From: Heterostelium multicystogenum
Lineage: Eukaryota > Evosea > Eumycetozoa > Acytosteliales > Acytosteliaceae
Direction: 5' to 3'
Assembly: GCA_003667245.1 (NCBI GenBank)
Contig: RCNN01000006.1
Coordinates: 124,001 to 188,000 of the forward strand
Length of the DNA stretch: 64,000 nt
This document shows, one piece after another, positions 35,821 to 47,100 of the stretch (within the stretch, counting starts at the first letter, position 1; every line of letters starts with the position of its first letter). Both the position numbers and the translations under genes were made by a program. Below the pieces are notes generated by a model that made no database searches, was not told the origin of the DNA, and saw only the letters and a list, made by a program, of their open reading frames with translations.

Positions 35821-37363
35821 TTATATTATATTATATATATAATTATCTTTCAACTTAGATAGAAAAAAAGAAAATGTAAATGAAATACAAGTAATGAGCA
35901 AGCACCAGTAAAGATGATAGATAATGTTTAAAAGAAATCTTGGTAGTCTATTCCAAACAACAATATAATAATACAACAAAAGAAGTACTATACCCAGGCC
36001 ATTAGCCTTTGTGATATATAATAACAAACTATGTTTATTTGTATTTTTGACAAAAGTGATTTTAATATATTTATTTACAAAAGAACTCCAATCTCTTCTA
36101 CATGTATCATCCAAAAAGAATGGTTCTGATTTGTTTTTTTCGATGGAATATTTGAAGTTTCCATCTTCTTTTCCTCCAAATGAATAGATATAACTCTGTT
36201 GCTGATACTCTATGGTAAGTTGGACAAAATTGTCTAGATAACTGATTGAGTATGGTTTTTTGTTTTGTCAAGACATTTTATTTGATGAAGCATCCATCAC
36301 GTGTATGAATGAAGAAATTTCCATTATTGTCATTACATGCTTTATAACAATGGTAATTTAGGCTATTCTCTGAAATTGTTTTGTTTGTCATGTTAAATTC
36401 AAGTAAAAAAGTATTATACAATGAATAAAATATTCCATTCAAGATCATTGTTGATGAATTTATACCATAAAGATATCTGATTTAATAGTCCGGTAATTGA
36501 TAATATTTTTCAAATGTGATGTTTTTGATTTGATTGACAATTGAATTGATTGTTTGATGATAGATTTCATTGATTCAGAAATGAATGGTTTAGTTGTCAA
36601 TGAATATGAATTATAATGAGAGTTATAATTATTTGAATAATCATCATTATAGTGTTGTAAATATCTATTGAGCAAAAAGAGTATAATTGAATGATGATCA
36701 TTGTCGAATTGATTGATCAGTTGATTGATATCATCTCGTAGAATGTATCGATCATTGAATAATGTTTGTTTGTTGTTCAAGATGAATGATGACAATGAAG
36801 AGGAGGATTCTATTGATGATATCAATGTTGTTGTCATGTATTGTGAAGTTGATTCTATATCTGTTAACTTGTCAGGGAATACATCATTATCTGGTTTATT
36901 GAGATTACCAATGACACTAAAATTTGTATTTAAAATTATGAGGTGATGGATGTCTTCATTAATCAATTGTTCTATAATTTCCTTGTCATTGAAAATCTGT
37001 CTCTTCATTTCTTGTTCTTGGAGAGAAATGTATTTGTAGATCCTTTCAAAATGATTACTTATCTCTTTCTCTGTTGCTGAATATGAACAATATTTTGATG
37101 ATAATAGTTTCAATGATCTCCAAATCGAATACACCCGATTATTGATAAATGAATCTTTATTAGAGACACTCAACATCAATATCACTACTATTATTAATGT
37201 CTTTATTGATATCTATATGATAAATGGAGTCTTTATTACAAGATTCTCTGATATGTTCAGGGTCATCCAGGAATGGTGAATGATCTGGTTTTTCTCTTGA
37301 GTGCTTCAACAAACATTTTGGACACATAAAACTACTCTTGTTGTGAATCTGACACTTTTCCAT
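35821..37363 (-). pseudogene. B-box/kelch-like family copy C with internal deletion
   Basis: The start at 37363 gives a shortened, degenerate B-box (MEKCQIHNKSSFMCPKCLLK). A shift near 37185 leads to the helical region and the intact core TSQYMTTTLISSIES. After SIKSKTS the sequence jumps straight to the part that in other copies encodes the FERYHQLP segment, near 36510. About 120 codons of the first kelch-like units are therefore missing, and the frame is lost. A further two-base loss sits in the ATESYIYS region near 36195. The final segment runs open past the normal family end to 35821, adding about 80 residues with two or three hydrophobic stretches. Confidence 0.85.
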
Positions 37364-38853
37364 AATTTAATTCAGATATAAAAACAAATTGTTGTTAAGT
37401 GGTTTGTTTGGTATGTTATGTCCAAGTTTCATAGTTGATTTACTTAAAACATATAATATGGGTTTGATTTTAAATGAAATAAACTTTATGTGTTGAATCA
37501 ATTATTTAAGTTTAAAATATAAACTTATTTATAAATTTGCTTATTTTCATTAGATATTGGTACCCATACAAAATTTGAATAAAATTAAAGTTTATCATTT
37601 GGAACGATTATCATCAAAGCTATTAACTACTTTATGTAAATAGAATTTTATTGTTCCAAGAACTTCTCACATTGATTGATGAATTAAAAGCACATAAGGG
37701 CACACATAATGATTTTATGAGGAATCCTTCATTCAATTTGCTTTCCACAAATAAAAAAATATTCTCTTATATCCTTCTAAAACTTTGGCGATTCCAACAT
37801 TATATTGATTATTGATAACTAATGTAAAGTAAGGACAATATAAAAATACATTATATTTATTATTATAATCAAATATATATTCTATCCAAAATAATAAATT
37901 GTATGAGATAAAAGTTTCATTGAATGTATATTGATAGTATCTATAAATTTTTATCATTAATATATTACAATAATAGTTTTATATTGGTATAAAATACACC
38001 TCATATTAATACTTTCCATAAAATGAAAATACCAAAGTAGAAAAGAAAAAGAGAGTTTTTAATACAAAACCAAAATAGTAATTCCATCTAGTTATCATAT
38101 AAATTAAGCAATACTACATGAAATAGATTTTTAGTACCTTTGTAAAAACACATAATGCATTGTGATTTTCCTATACACCAGGTAGTTTTTGATTGGTTGT
38201 TAAATTTCTTTATGTTAAATAATATACATAAATATGGTGTGTTAAAATTACCAACATGGTGAAAGAGGATCAAAAATTGTAAAGAATATCATGATATTCA
38301 CCCACACCTTCACTTACTCAATCATTCACATTAATTTATTTTAGTTACTCTTTTAAAAAAAGGGTTATTGTCTAGGATCACTTTTAATATTGATATTGTA
38401 AATATAGATAATGTTAGTTGTGTACAAGAGATAAACTAGCTTCATCATATGGATAGCTACATACCTGAAATTAGTAGTATTTCTAAATGAGGGAGGGTGA
38501 AACTGAGTGAGTGAGTTGAGTTGATTGGTCATCACATCAAATTAGGAATATTTATCTTCTCATCTAATTGATTCCTTAAATAACTCAGTTTTTTAATACC
38601 AAATATTCTGGTAACAATATCTCATCTTCTAGATTCTATGATTACACTACTACAAAATAGTATCATATATATCAAAAGAATTATGTTTATCCATTGATTT
38701 ATAACAAAATCCACCTGAATGATGGAGGAAAGGAATAACTATTTAAATGTGATCATCAGCATTCATTTCATCAAATCAAACCAAACCAAACCAAACCAAA
38801 CCGAACAAACTTAACTACTAAACTATTTTTTTATATCCAGAATATTCTTTAAA
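37364..38853. other. Long intergenic region
   Basis: About 1.5 kb without a supported gene. A reverse open frame at 37733-37957 (75 codons, rich in Tyr, Phe, Asn) looks weakly protein-like but has no relatives I know. There is a perfect four-unit (CCAAA) array at 38781-38800, 50 bases upstream of the next start. Confidence 0.45.
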
Positions 38854-39088
38854 ATGTTGATCAGTAAGTAGCCTATACTTGGAAATAATTGATTAGAATA
38901 TATAAAACTAATTACATCTATTCTTAAACTGTTATTTCTTTTCATTCTTTTCTTAAACAACTATAGATAACATCAAAGCCATCACCTTCAGTTCAAAGGA
39001 TTTCCCAAAGTTTGACACCAAGATCAATACCTCTACTAATGCCACTGCTGCCCAATCCAATGTAAAAGTTGCTTGGATTTGCTGGTAA
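38854..39088 (+). CDS. Tiny two-exon protein of 43 residues
   Basis: The ATG at 38854 begins a 10-base first exon. A canonical intron (38864-38966, GTAAGT to TATAG) leads to an exon ending at 39088. The protein starts MLINNIKAITFSSKDFPKFD and ends SNVKVAWICW. Splicing in frame to a stop, a tidy upstream CCAAA array and a consistent exon pattern argue for a real gene. Dictyostelids carry many tiny protein families with a short first exon, but I cannot name this one. The WICW end is distinctive. Confidence 0.5.
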
Positions 39089-39314
39089 AATGCCCAGAGA
39101 TTCAATTCTATAATATTATTCCAAAGTAATAGTACATGTGCTAAGCTATCTATCTTTACCAGAACTAAATTGTAAATTCTTTGAATTAAAAATTCACTCT
39201 TGAAATAAACAACTTTGATATTTTAAGAGTAAACATTCTATCTCTTTGTCGAATACCTCTTTTGATCAGAGTTTGTCATGGATTTAGTTGTATTTGTTTG
39301 GTTGTTTATTTACA

Positions 39315-42300
39315 TTAGTTTTTATTGTTATCGTTTTCATCTTCTGATGATGAGAAATCGTCGTCGTCATCTTCGTCGTCGCCTAATGCATTGATGCTGG
39401 AAACTCTGTCAGATTCAGGAATAAGATCATTAACTTTTTCGATGGCCTTTTCAACTTTTTGTGAGAATGAGTTTTCAAGTTGGAATACCTCATCATCTTG
39501 TTGTTCCTGTAGTGAACGTGATTGCTCTGCCTCTGTGTCCAAGGCTGAGTCCATTGCTGACTCATCGAGTGCACCTGCAGTGATGTGACCACCTGATTTG
39601 ATAAAGAGTGCCTTTGCTTCGTTGTAGTCCTTGAGGTAACGAAGATACTTGCGATGAAGAGCGTCAAACTCTTTTTTCTTTTCTACAAGCTGGGTTGTAA
39701 GTGAGTCGACGGTTGTTTGAGATGCAGTGTCCATGAGGTTGGCGGATATTGTCATCTCATTGCATGCCTCTTCGGCTTTCTTGAGTGCACGAAGTGCACG
39801 TTTCTTGCATTTCTGGTACTCCATTTCAACAACATACTTGTCTTCTTGGTATCCAAGCATAGTTGGACCAGTCCACTCTTCCTCCAGAGTAATACCTGTG
39901 TATGAGAAATCCTGTTTGTGGTTGCTGTCCAACTGTTTGATGATATTGAGAGCATCTGCCTTTGAACCAGGCAGCAACTTAGATTCACCCTTTGAGAAAG
40001 TTACGATCCAATTCTGATTGGCATCCATGACAAATTCTGGACCAAAAAGTGGTGGCGATAAACTGAGTAAACTTGGAGTGCTTACGGATAATCTTGGAAA
40101 TGGCAACACGATAGGTGTGATCAAGTGCAGCATCGATTTCGTCGAGAAGATAGAAAGGTGCTGGATCTGTACGTTGCAAAGCAAATATAAGTGTAAGAGC
40201 AACCAGTGTCTTTTGTCCACCAGACAACTGCTTCATTGTGTGAGTTTGATGACCTTCTCCAAAAGAAACTCTAATACCGATACCGGTGTATTCCATATTA
40301 TCTTGCTTACGCAAGACTCCGTTTTGATCCCATTCATTTGGCTCTTCTCCTTCGTCATCATCGTCAAAAGAACGTTTGATAATCAAGTTGGCGTGTCCAC
40401 CTGGAATCATCTCGTGGAAGATATCAGAGAAATGTTTTCCTACACCTGAGAAAGTACGAGCAATTGCTTCATCCTTCTTGGCATCCATTGTTACAATGAG
40501 ATTGGTGATCGCCTGGATTGACTCGTCCAACTCTGTCTTTCTTGAAAGAAGTCCATTTCTAACTTCAACAGCGCTCTTATACTGCTCGTCAGCCTTGAGA
40601 TTTCTGGCGGTGTATTGCTTGATCTCTGCATTGACTGTTCGCAGACGTTCGTTGGCTTGCTTCTTTGTTAGTCCTTCGAGACTTTCAAAATTTAGGGATT
40701 GTGCAGTGGCTTGTGCTCTACTCTTAGTGGATGAGGTGGTGTGGTCTTTCAGATCAATAACGATTCTCTCTAATTTCTTGGCTGTTTCACGCAGTTTGTT
40801 CTCGGTGGCTGTAATTAATTCTTTCTTTTTGGCGATTTCTGTCTTTAATTGTTGATATTTCTCTTGGTTTGGTGTTTTCTTTTCGTCTTTAAACTTTTTG
40901 ATTGCTTCTGCAAGAGATCCGACTTCGTGGTCTTCCTTCTCGTAGGCAGCTTGTGCTTCATCCAATGCTGAATCGGGGCTGCTCTCATCAAATTGACGTA
41001 GATGCCCTATTTCCTCTTCGATATCCTTCATTCTCTTCTGGTGGTTGTTCTTAAGTTGATCTTCCATACGGTGACGTGTAGTGCGTAGTTCTGACACTTT
41101 TTGTGTTAGACTCACCTTATCTTCCTTCAATTTCATGGTTTGTTCTGTCAACTTTCCAAGCTCTTCCTTTTCCTCCTCTGTCAAAGTTGTGGCAAATGGC
41201 GAAGCAATTTGATCCTGATGTCCTTTGAGCTGTCTTTCTAAATTTGACTGTTCAAGCTGGATAGTTTTGAGAATAGTTTCTTTCTCTCTGACGGCATCTC
41301 CAAAGCTTGCCATAGCAGCAGAAGATGATTGTTCGGATTGGAGCAACTCAATCTGCGCGGAAATACTATCACGTTGGGCAATCTTCTCAGAGATAGTCTT
41401 ATTTACGTTGGCAATGAGTTTCTGTTGCTCAAACATATCTTTCTCGTTGGCGGCGAGGTCTCTGTTGGCCTGCTCAAGCTTCATCTTCCACTGTAGATAA
41501 TCTGCGTAAGCAAGGTAACGTGAACGAGTAGTATTGTGATAACCACCCATGATGGCACCTTTTGCATAGAATAAATCACCATCTGGTGTGACACAGTCTA
41601 CATTTTCCTTACGTAGCTCCTCAGCACTTTCGTTGTTCACGCAATACATTGTCTTTCCAAAGATGATTTTCACAGCAGTTTCAAACATTGGGTCATACTC
41701 TAAAATGTTGATGAGGGGCTCAAAGAACTCAGTTGCTTTGGGCAGTGGCTTGGCATTCTTCTTTAGATTCAAACGGTTCAGTGGCATAAAGGTGATACGT
41801 CCAACGCTGTCTGTATTGATCATCTCGAGCAATTTACCAGCAGTCTCATCAGTGTCCACAACAACGTGGAACAAGTTGTTTGCTCCAATTGTGTCGATTG
41901 CCTTGTAGGTGTTTTCGTCACGAAGCTTTATCAGCTCTATGAGAGGTCCATAAACACCAGTGATCTTTCCATCGGCACGCAGTTGATTTATCTTGGAGAT
42001 ACCCTCATAGAGTCCACGAGGGATGATGGATTGCAAATGTCTCTCTGCACGATTCATCTGTTCTTTTACATTAGCCAAATTCGCGCGATGCATTTGCTCA
42101 GTCTGTATATAAATCCTCAGCTGCTTCTCCAAATTCTCACGCTCTCCCTTTGAATTATTAATTTCCACTTGTATCTCTTGCATCTTATTACGCTCTAACA
42201 GCTCTTGGTTCTTCATATCACGTGCTGACTCCTCTCTCTTCTCATATCTCTCTTTGGTACGAGTCAAATCGTCGCTGATCTGATTTATCTGTTTTCCAAG

Positions 42301-43781
42301 CTGCTTTATCGACTCACTAATATTATTACATTCATTCGTAAGATAACTATCTCTTTCTTGCTTTGAATTAAACTTTAACATTCCTTGTTTGACATATAAT
42401 TGATTCAATCTGATTTCATTGTTGGAGATTCTAAATTACATCCATATCTTTGGTTAGTATTTTCTTAAGAAGTGAAGAGGATTTGGCTACTTACTGTTCT
42501 TCCAATTCTTTAAGTTCTTCTTCAATTGATTCTATTAGTGGAACGGTATCCTCTATTTTTGCTGGTAGTTGTAAATATAGACTTTTCAAGCCTGTCACGC
42601 TCTGCTCTGAGTTTATCATATCTTGCTTTCTGTTTCTTGGTGAGGTCGCCCAGATGCTTGAGGTTAACCTCTACTTTGGCACGACGTTCCAAGTGCTCCT
42701 CAAACAATTTCTCGAGAGCCTGTAGCTCAAGTCTGTCTCTCTTGGTCTCCAAACTCTGTTCTGCCATTAGAGTTGAATCTCTACGCAACTCCTCGTGAAG
42801 ACGTGTCAGCTCTCTGCTTGCCAAGTCGGCTTCGAGAAGCATTGCCTCCTTGTCTCGCTCATGGCCACGAATCAAGTCAGCCGTAATCGACTGGTCGATC
42901 TGTGCAATGTATGCTTCCAGCAGCTTCTTGTCATTACGCAGCTGTTGGAACAGCAGCAGCTCCTCACGCTCCTTCTGCAGCTGCATTATCTTCTGATCCA
43001 TATACTCAAAGTATTCATCGATCTTCTTTGTCTTTTGTTCTGTTTCCAGCAGCAATTTAATCGATTCTGCTTTTCTCTCCTCGTAGACACGTGCACCAGC
43101 CACCTCCTTGAGTAGCTCAAGACGGGCACTGTTATTCATCAGGGCCAAATCTGTGATCTGACCCTGCTGTACGATAAAGTAGGGATTGGAAGCAGACAAA
43201 CCAGCAGCCTCCATCAAACTCTTCACATCAGACTTGGGTATCTTTTGTTTATCCAACGAGTATTCATCCTTTGTCGTACTGAATGATCTTCGCAAAGTAA
43301 ATGATTTCTTTGGAATCTATAGATTATATGAAAATAAGCAAACACAAACGTCAGCAAATCCAAACAAGTCAAATGATCAACAAGCCAAGTTAAGTCAGAG
43401 GATATATATTATATATTATACATACTGGGAATCTATTATCAGAGTTATCAAATTCAATTTCAATATATCCACTCTGTACAGTCTTTGAACCATAGGTAAA
43501 CAGCAGTTTAGTTCTCTCCTCTTTTTGAGCACCACCTAAATCACCCAACATAAATCTGATTGCACTGAACAGATTACTTTTACCAGCACCATTTCTTCCA
43601 GCTATCAAAAAGATCAACAACCTATTATTAATAATCTAAACCGAAACGAGCCTTCAACATATTAGTTTGTTAATTAATACTTACTAATTACATTGAAACC
43701 AGGTGAGAATGTATTCGATGCCAAATCAAGATGTTGATAAGATTTGAAACCTTCAATCTTTATCAATTTAATGTATACCAT
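39315..43781 (-). CDS. smc3: Cohesin subunit SMC3
   Basis: Core ATPase of the cohesin ring. The start at 43781 gives MVYIKLIKIEGFKSYQHLDL; three introns follow within the first 1.35 kb. Walker A is GRNGAGKSN, followed by NPYFIVQQGQITDLALM and EVAGARVYEERK. Coiled coil surrounds a hinge at about 42020-41500 (GVYGPLIELI ... AIMGGYHN). The C-terminal head has the signature LSGGQKTLVALTLIFALQ and Walker B FYLLDEIDAALD. An A5 run at 40044-40048 (forward strand) shifts the frame right after TQFIATTF; the other frame continues GPEFVMDANQNWIVTF. Another indel lies near 42560. Beyond the head there is a 240-260 residue extension with coiled coil and an acidic Ser/Asp tail, absent from animal and yeast SMC3. 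Confidence 0.96.
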
Positions 43782-44181
43782 TCTATACTTTTATTATATT
43801 TAATAAACTATATTTCTCCTTTCCTTAGTATACTAATAGTAATCTAATCAAAACTAATAAACATTACTTAAGATAGGTAGAGATAGTTAGTTAGATAGTT
43901 TAGATTAGTTCAATTCAATACCAAAATGCGGTGGTGTGGTATACTTAATGTAAAAATAAATTCCTGTAAAAAGCGCGCCAAAACTTTTGGTTTTTCACTT
44001 ATTTTCTAAGTATTATTATTGAACTAGAATAATATTGGAGGGTTGGTACTAATTGTTGGTATCTGACTGCGGAAAGGTGGGCAACTTCATTCTTTGTTTA
44101 TTGACATTTTGGAACCAATTTTTGTACATATAGTTATAGTAGTAGATTTAGACCTGAAAGTGTCAAGAGAGATAGAGTAAG
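43782..44181. promoter_or_regulatory. Bidirectional SMC3/PDS5 promoter with E2F-like site
   Basis: The 400 bases between the divergent start codons must drive both cohesin genes. Near the exact middle, 43973-43983 reads gcgcgccaaaa, the reverse complement of ttttggcgcgc, which fits the E2F consensus TTTSSCGC. It lies about 190-200 bases from each ATG. GC-rich motifs are otherwise nearly absent from intergenic DNA here. E2F/DP and an Rb-like protein exist in Dictyostelium, so S-phase control is plausible inference. Confidence 0.6.
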
Positions 44182-47100
44182 ATGGGTACGAAAAAAGTAA
44201 GACAAGTCAAGAGTAAAAAGAAGAAGGATGAAGTAGATAGTGATGTTGAGGAGGAAAATCAAAGTGAGGAGGAAGTAGCCAAGTTGGAGAAGAATAATAA
44301 GAAATCACCGGCTAAGGTGAATACTACTTCACCGAATAAGAAACAGAAGACTTCGATGACTACGGCGGCTCCTGCTACTGGTAGACCAAAGAGAGCTGCT
44401 GCTGGTGCTAAGAAACCAGTGGTGGAATCTGAATCAGATGATTCAGGAGAGGATAAAGAAGAAGAAGAGGAGAGCAGCGAAGAAGAAAAATCTAAAAAGA
44501 AGCCAGCTGCCAAAACCAAGCCAACTTCACCATCAAAGAAGAAACCACCTGCCAAACCAAAAGAGTCAACTTCAAAGAAGAAGCCAGCTGCCAAATCTAA
44601 ACAACAGCCTGAAAGTGAAGAAGACGAAGAGGAAGAAGACGAAAAAGTAAAACAACCATCAAAGAAACCAGCAGCTAAAGGAGCTAAGAATAGTAAAGCA
44701 AAGCCCAACCAACAAAACACAAAGAAGAGAAAGGCAAATGAAGATAGTGATGAAGAGGAGCAACAAGAGGAGACAGAGTCGTCGGAATCAGAGTCCGAGG
44801 ACATTGAAATGGAATTCAGAAGACCGGTAACCCCTACCAAAAAGAAAGCTGCTGCACCGTCATCACAACAAAGTCAAAAGCAACAACCAGCAAGAAAGAA
44901 GTCAGGCACACAAAGCCAGTCAAGTCAACAGCCAACTACTCCCAAATCCAAACTTTTATCATTCGAGCCAAGTAAACAAAAGAAATCATTCAATCTCAAG
45001 AAGCTGAATGTTGACCGACTCAACGATGAGGAATACCTTAAGCCAGAACAAGTAAACACTGACAAATTAATAAAGAGATTAACTGTAAGTAGTTTGATCA
45101 ATTGTCATGAACCAGCAAAATCTGAGTTAGCTAACTCAATCACTCATCATCTTACCAATAGAAACTAGAGGACTACTTAACCAATGTATCACCGACTGAA
45201 TTTGAAGGAAATAACGATGCTGTGCTGAAGATGTTGTTGGTGGAGCCATTGCTAAAGTCAAAGAATGAGGAAGTCAAGCTTCTGGTGGGATGTTGCTTGG
45301 TGGAGCTGTTCAGATTGAGTTGGCCAAGCGTTCCCATTGAAGAAGAGGAGCCATTGATGAGCATATTCGAGTTGTTTGTCTATCACTTGTTTTCGTTGGA
45401 CGAGCTGTTGAAAAACAATGAGACATTGTTCCCTCAGTATTACCATTTGATTGAGCGTTTGTCCTCACTCAAAGTTTTCTCAGTGCTGGTCAAACTTGAT
45501 AGCCAAGGTCTGCAGGACTTCCTGCGATCCACCCTCAACTTGGTAGATGACAGCCTGCCACCATCACTGCTGCCACTTTTCAAGGCCATTATCAGCTCCA
45601 TCCTACAGAATCTAGAGGACTACAACGTCAAGGTGATTGATGCCCTTACTGAAGCCATGTTGGAGAAGGTACATGGTGCTCCAACTACCCGTGGAGAAGT
45701 GACCAGAGCAATACTCAACGAAAACAAACAGTACCTCGAAGATCAATACCAAACATACATTAGAGAAATGGTAGCAGGAAACAGTGAATCTGAATTAAAA
45801 TCAAGAAAGAACGAGATCATCTACCACCTGTTCTTACACCACCCAACTTTCTTGGATAGTGCTGGAATCTATGATCTGGCCATCGATCTCCACAACCCAG
45901 ACATGAAAATCCGTCGAAACTGTGTCATGCTAGTCTCTCAGCTTTTCTCAAGCGATCCATCTCGCGACCAAGAGTACTCTGATTTATTTGTTAATTTCCT
46001 CAAACGTTTCCTGGACACTGAAAAGAAAATTCGTATGATTATGCTTGAGTTTGCAAGCGATTATCCAGTGGACTCCAGCTACAGTGACATCATTTTGGAT
46101 TACTTAATCTATCGTCTCAAGGATACCGAACCAGAGATTCGTGCCAAGACCATCCAGCCAGTCTGCGAGTATATTAAGAAGAGAACCAAGCTTCTGACAC
46201 CCAAAATGTTGAAGAACTTTTACGATCGTGTCCGTGACAAGGACAGCAATGTACGTAAGATTGCAGTCGTCACTTTGTCCAAGGTATGGAAAGCACTGCG
46301 TGAGAAAAATGGTCCCATAGAAGAATGGCCAGAGCATCTGTCGGAGTGCTTTGACTGCATTCCTAATGTCTTGTTCTCATGCCTCTCTTTGCACGATGAT
46401 GATCGTTTCCGTCTTGAGGTAGCAGTCGACCACTGTGTTGCTCGAGTGCTACGAGGAGCCAAAGGAGAGAACTGACAAATTCCTTGAAATCTATGGTTAT
46501 CTTGATAACAAGTCAAAAGAATACTTGTATACTTATCTCGAACGTAAGCGTGCCGTTCTCAAGGAGTTTGTTCAGCTTGTTCAAGTATATGAAGAGTCGC
46601 CCGACGACAAGAAACTCATTGAAAAGCACCTTGGTTATGTCGACAACTTTATTCCCCGTTACTCCAATGAGCACACCAAGACCCTTTTGAAACAGCTATT
46701 CCAGCCATCCAACAAGAAGATTTTAGCACTCTTTAAGGATATCAGTGACCACAACACCTCACCACAGGAGCAGCACAAGATAAAGGTTTGCAATTCTCGA
46801 CAAAGCCTCAAAATCTGATGGAGCCTTCTCAGAATTCATCAAATACTTTGTATTCCTCTTGAACTACACCTTTATCTCCAGATATTCACTCGAAATCATA
46901 TTGGATCTAGTCATCAATGAACTCCCAGATTCCAACAACACCTTCGACGAAAAAAGATACCTAAAAGAAAAGAAAAAGAAAGATTCCGATTTAGATAATT
47001 CAATGGAAATTTTATTGGTAAATATTTATTATTTGTGAAGTACTCAACATTCATCATATCCTAACCCAACAATCAATATGATTCATCTCCTTTAGAGAAT

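Noticed and set aside
39325..42153. Several forward open frames of 60-160 codons opposite SMC3
   Set aside because: Shadows of the long SMC3 coding sequence; composition is Ser/Leu/Cys-biased and no start context or splice sites fit.
44259..44840. 193-codon reverse open frame opposite the start of PDS5
   Set aside because: It mirrors Lys/Glu/Ser-rich codons of the forward exon; its Ser/Phe/Leu runs are what the complement of such DNA always gives.
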